Source: RGIG8709 sp045537065 (lineage in GTDB: Bacteria; Bacillota; Clostridia; Monoglobales; Monoglobaceae). From it: DNA of 64,000 bases. The translations under genes were made by a program, and so were the position numbers. The notes beneath the pieces were generated by a model. The model made no database searches. It saw nothing but the letters and a program-made list of their open reading frames with translations, and had not been told where the DNA came from. The stretch lies in NCBI GenBank assembly GCA_045537065.1, contig JAZSOT010000015.1, forward strand, positions 1-64,000, read 5' to 3'. Within the stretch, counting starts at the first letter, position 1. Each line of letters opens with the position of its first letter. Below are positions 62,329 through 64,000 of the stretch, piece after piece.

Positions 62329-62787
62329 CTATCTTAAATCGTTTCTGTTATTCTTTACAATTGCAATACACTGTTCAAGTTCCTGAATTGCACCTGTAAC
62401 AACATTTTCAACGTTTTCAAGCAAAGTATCTGTGTACTGGAAGCTTGCATCCTTTGTTGCTTTTGCATCTGACATTGCTTTATCCATAATAGCTTTTGCC
62501 TGTTCTTTTGCTCCCTTTGTGATTTCGTTTTCGTCAATCATAGAGATAAGACGGTCGTTTGCTTCTTTGATAATTTTGTCAGATTCAGTTTTAGCATCGT
62601 TTAAGATATTCTGTCTTTCGTTTTTAATCCATTTTGCCTGATTCAAATCATCAGGAAGCTTGAGTTTAATTTCCTGAATAAGTTCCATAAGTTCATCTTT
62701 ATCAAGCAGACATCTGCCTGTAAAAGGAACTGTAACCCCTTTGTCAATTATATCCTCAAGTTCATCAAGTAGTTCTAAGGCATCCAT
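62329..62787 (-). CDS. Coiled-coil protein between coaD and smpB
   Basis: A 152-residue, largely helical acidic/basic protein. The first 45 residues include the conserved-looking VPFTGRCLLDKDELMELI; then a long coiled coil rich in Glu, Lys and Ala to the end. It resembles DivIVA-like or ATP-synthase-b-like segments only by composition. Homologues in this position are commonly left unnamed or called ATPase-like. AGGAGG precedes the ATG at 62787, and it is likely co-transcribed with coaD. Confidence 0.75.
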   Translation of the reverse strand: MDALELLDELEDIIDKGVTVPFTGRCLLDKDELMELIQEIKLKLPDDLNQAKWIKNERQNILNDAKTESDKIIKEANDRLISMIDENEITKGAKEQAKAIMDKAMSDAKATKDASFQYTDTLLENVENVVTGAIQELEQCIAIVKNNRNDLR

Positions 62788-62809
62788 TTAATCTTCCTCC
62801 TAAATTGTA

Positions 62810-63301
62810 TTACTTAGTATGTATTTTCATACATCTTTCTTTTATTATATCTATAAGTTCGTCAGGAACAAGTCCGTCAAGACTGCCGTTATAACAGGCA
62901 ATTTCTTTGACAACGCTTGAACTTAAGAACATATATTCAGCACTTGTGGGCATAAATAGTGTTTCAAAATTTTCACATAATTTTCTGTTTGTTAATGCCA
63001 TCTGGAATTCATACTCAAAATCAGAGACAGCACGAAGACCCTTTAAAACGAAGTCTGCTTTATTTTCTGCTAAAAAATCAACAAGAAGACCGGAAAAGCA
63101 AGCAACCTCAACATTTTTTAAATTCTTTGTAACCTTTTTTATAAGCTCGACTCTTTCTTCAGCAGAAAACATAGGAGATTTACTGCTGTTAGTAAGCACG
63201 CCAACGATAACCTTGTCGAAAAGTTTTGATGCTCTTGATATAATGTCCAAATGACCATTAGTGCACGGGTCAAAGCTTCCTGGATATACTGCTGTCTTCA
63301 T
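62810..63301 (-). CDS. coaD: Phosphopantetheine adenylyltransferase
   Basis: Penultimate step of coenzyme A synthesis. YPGSFDPCTNGHLDII (HxGH-type site as GHLD), LRAVSDFEYEFQMA and SAEYMFLSSSVVKEIA are signatures. 163 residues from the ATG at 63301. Between rsmD and the coiled-coil gene; rsmD-coaD is a conserved pair. Confidence 0.97.
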   Translation of the reverse strand: MKTAVYPGSFDPCTNGHLDIISRASKLFDKVIVGVLTNSSKSPMFSAEERVELIKKVTKNLKNVEVACFSGLLVDFLAENKADFVLKGLRAVSDFEYEFQMALTNRKLCENFETLFMPTSAEYMFLSSSVVKEIACYNGSLDGLVPDELIDIIKERCMKIHTK

Positions 63302-63317
63302 AATGTATTCCTCATTT

Positions 63318-63857
63318 TTATTTTAATTTGTATATCAAAACAAGTGTTTTACCATACTTTGCATTTTTAATACATTCAAAATAACTGTTTTCAGGTAATT
63401 CACCATCGTATTCTGTTTCTGCAATAATAATTCCGTTTTCTGATAAAATATTTTGTTTGTATATATAATCAAATGATTTTTTTAATAAACCCTTGTTGTA
63501 AGGAGGGTCAAGAAAAATAATATCGTACTTTGTTTTGCAGGAGTTCAAAAAATCAAATGCATCTTTTTTTATAAGGTCAGCTTTTTCTGATAGCCTTGCT
63601 TTTTCAATATTTTTTTTAACTGTTGAAAAAGACATTAAATTATTTTCTACAAATGTGCATTTTTGGCAACCACGGCTTAGAGCCTCTATGCCAAGTGCAC
63701 CGCTGCCTGCAAATAAATCAAGAACATTATCGCACGGAATGTAGGCCTGAATTATGTTAAAAATTGATTCTTTTACCCTGTCTGTTGTAGGTCTTGTATC
63801 GAGTCCATCAGGAGATGTAAGTTTAAGACCGCGGGCAGAACCGCTGATTACTCTCAT
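63318..63857 (-). CDS. rsmD: 16S rRNA m2G966 methyltransferase RsmD
   Basis: SAM-dependent RNA methyltransferase. MRVISGSARGLKL, RPTTDRVKESIFNII, LDLFAGSGALGIEALSRG and the catalytic LDPPYNKG are family signatures. 179 residues from the ATG at 63857, with GAGG upstream. First gene of the minus-strand operon. Confidence 0.96.
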   Translation of the reverse strand: MRVISGSARGLKLTSPDGLDTRPTTDRVKESIFNIIQAYIPCDNVLDLFAGSGALGIEALSRGCQKCTFVENNLMSFSTVKKNIEKARLSEKADLIKKDAFDFLNSCKTKYDIIFLDPPYNKGLLKKSFDYIYKQNILSENGIIIAETEYDGELPENSYFECIKNAKYGKTLVLIYKLK

Positions 63858-63894
63858 TTATAACCTCTTTAAACATTATATATATACATTATAT

Positions 63895-63922
63895 ATTTTA
63901 TATTATTTTAAGAATTTGTCAA
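63895..63922 (-). promoter_or_regulatory. Promoter for rsmD-coaD operon
   Basis: On the minus strand TTGACA (plus 63917-63922), 16-nt spacer, TAAAAT (plus 63895-63900). About 38 nt from the rsmD start codon. Confidence 0.75.
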
Positions 63923-63980
63923 GTGTTATTAATAAAAAAAACAAAAAAACACCCCATCAATGCCGTAAAAGAGAGAGTGT

Positions 63981-63999
63981 AAAAACCTGCTTTGCAGGT
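63981..63999 (-). terminator. Terminator of a gene lying beyond the right edge
   Basis: On the minus strand ACCTGC, loop AAA, GCAGGT then a run of T. A second, imperfect ACACTC/GGGTGT stem with a T7 run lies just beyond it (about 63935-63980). Confidence 0.55.
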
Positions 64000-64000
64000 G

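Noticed and set aside
1..64000. CRISPR arrays, insertion sequences, phage or resistance islands
   Set aside because: I saw no direct-repeat/spacer pattern, transposase, integrase or base-composition break in any gap or gene.

Overview
This is a low-GC, gene-dense stretch of chromosome from a Firmicute, most likely an anaerobic Clostridia member. The evidence is the gene content and order (nadD-yqeK-LCP-rsfS-leuS, ylxM-ffh-rpsP-khpA-rimM-trmD, mreBCD-pbp2-minD, Asp23-nusB-xseAB-ispA), strong AAGGAG-type ribosome binding sites, frequent TTG starts, a PASTA-domain kinase, an S-layer-homology protein and a biotin-dependent sodium-pump decarboxylase module. I see no rRNA, tRNA, phage, insertion sequence, CRISPR array or resistance island. 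Almost everything is core genome, on the + strand except two small genes and the last 2.5 kb. No gene-free gap exceeds 300 bases.

Layout. 1-10.2 kb: translation and signalling operon def-fmt-yugP-rsmB-rlmN-prpC-prkC-rsgA-rpe-thiN plus a diacylglycerol-kinase-like gene, closed by a terminator. 10.3-16.3 kb: rluB followed directly by a five-gene biotin carboxyltransferase/Na+-decarboxylase set, closed by a terminator. 16.3-20 kb: HI0933-type flavoprotein, a RelQ-type small alarmone synthetase and an SLH protein with a tandemly duplicated module. 20-23.7 kb: ylxM-ffh-rpsP-khpA-rimM-trmD. 23.7-32.4 kb: a zinc-ribbon/membrane/propeller-like protein, then nadD-yqeK-LCP-rsfS-leuS-pgi. 32.4-35.4 kb: a small P-loop protein, thrC, an antisense 54-residue DUF1540 gene that is easy to miss, and a metallophosphoesterase. 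35.5-39.5 kb: tig-clpP-clpX-lipoprotein. 39.5-45.5 kb: gdhA, zapA, a U32 peptidase-family protein, dut, NusG-II/Gx pair, maf. 45.5-51.3 kb: mreBCD-pbp2, then minD (without minC or minE) and mgsA. 51.3-61.4 kb: metK, Asp23, nusB, a TsaD paralogue, xseA-xseB-ispA, a DUF512 radical-SAM-like protein, der, plsY, gpsA. 61.4-63.9 kb (minus strand): rsmD-coaD-coiled-coil-smpB-ssrA.

How it works together. Most genes serve ribosome maturation, translation quality control (def, fmt, rsmB, rlmN, rsgA, rluB, rimM, trmD, rsfS, tig, clpXP, smpB plus tmRNA), cell-wall elongation and division (prkC/prpC, LCP, mreBCD, pbp2, minD, zapA) and basic metabolism. The most distinctive metabolic feature is the decarboxylase operon, where two carboxyltransferase subunits of different chemistry share one biotin carrier and one membrane beta subunit. 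I did not find a convincing wholly new system. The best leads are that complex, the smpB stop codon that abuts the tmRNA 5' end, a probable AUU start for nadD, the duplicated SLH-protein module, a zinc-ribbon/propeller protein of unknown role, and a terminator overlapping the ylxM-ffh promoter.
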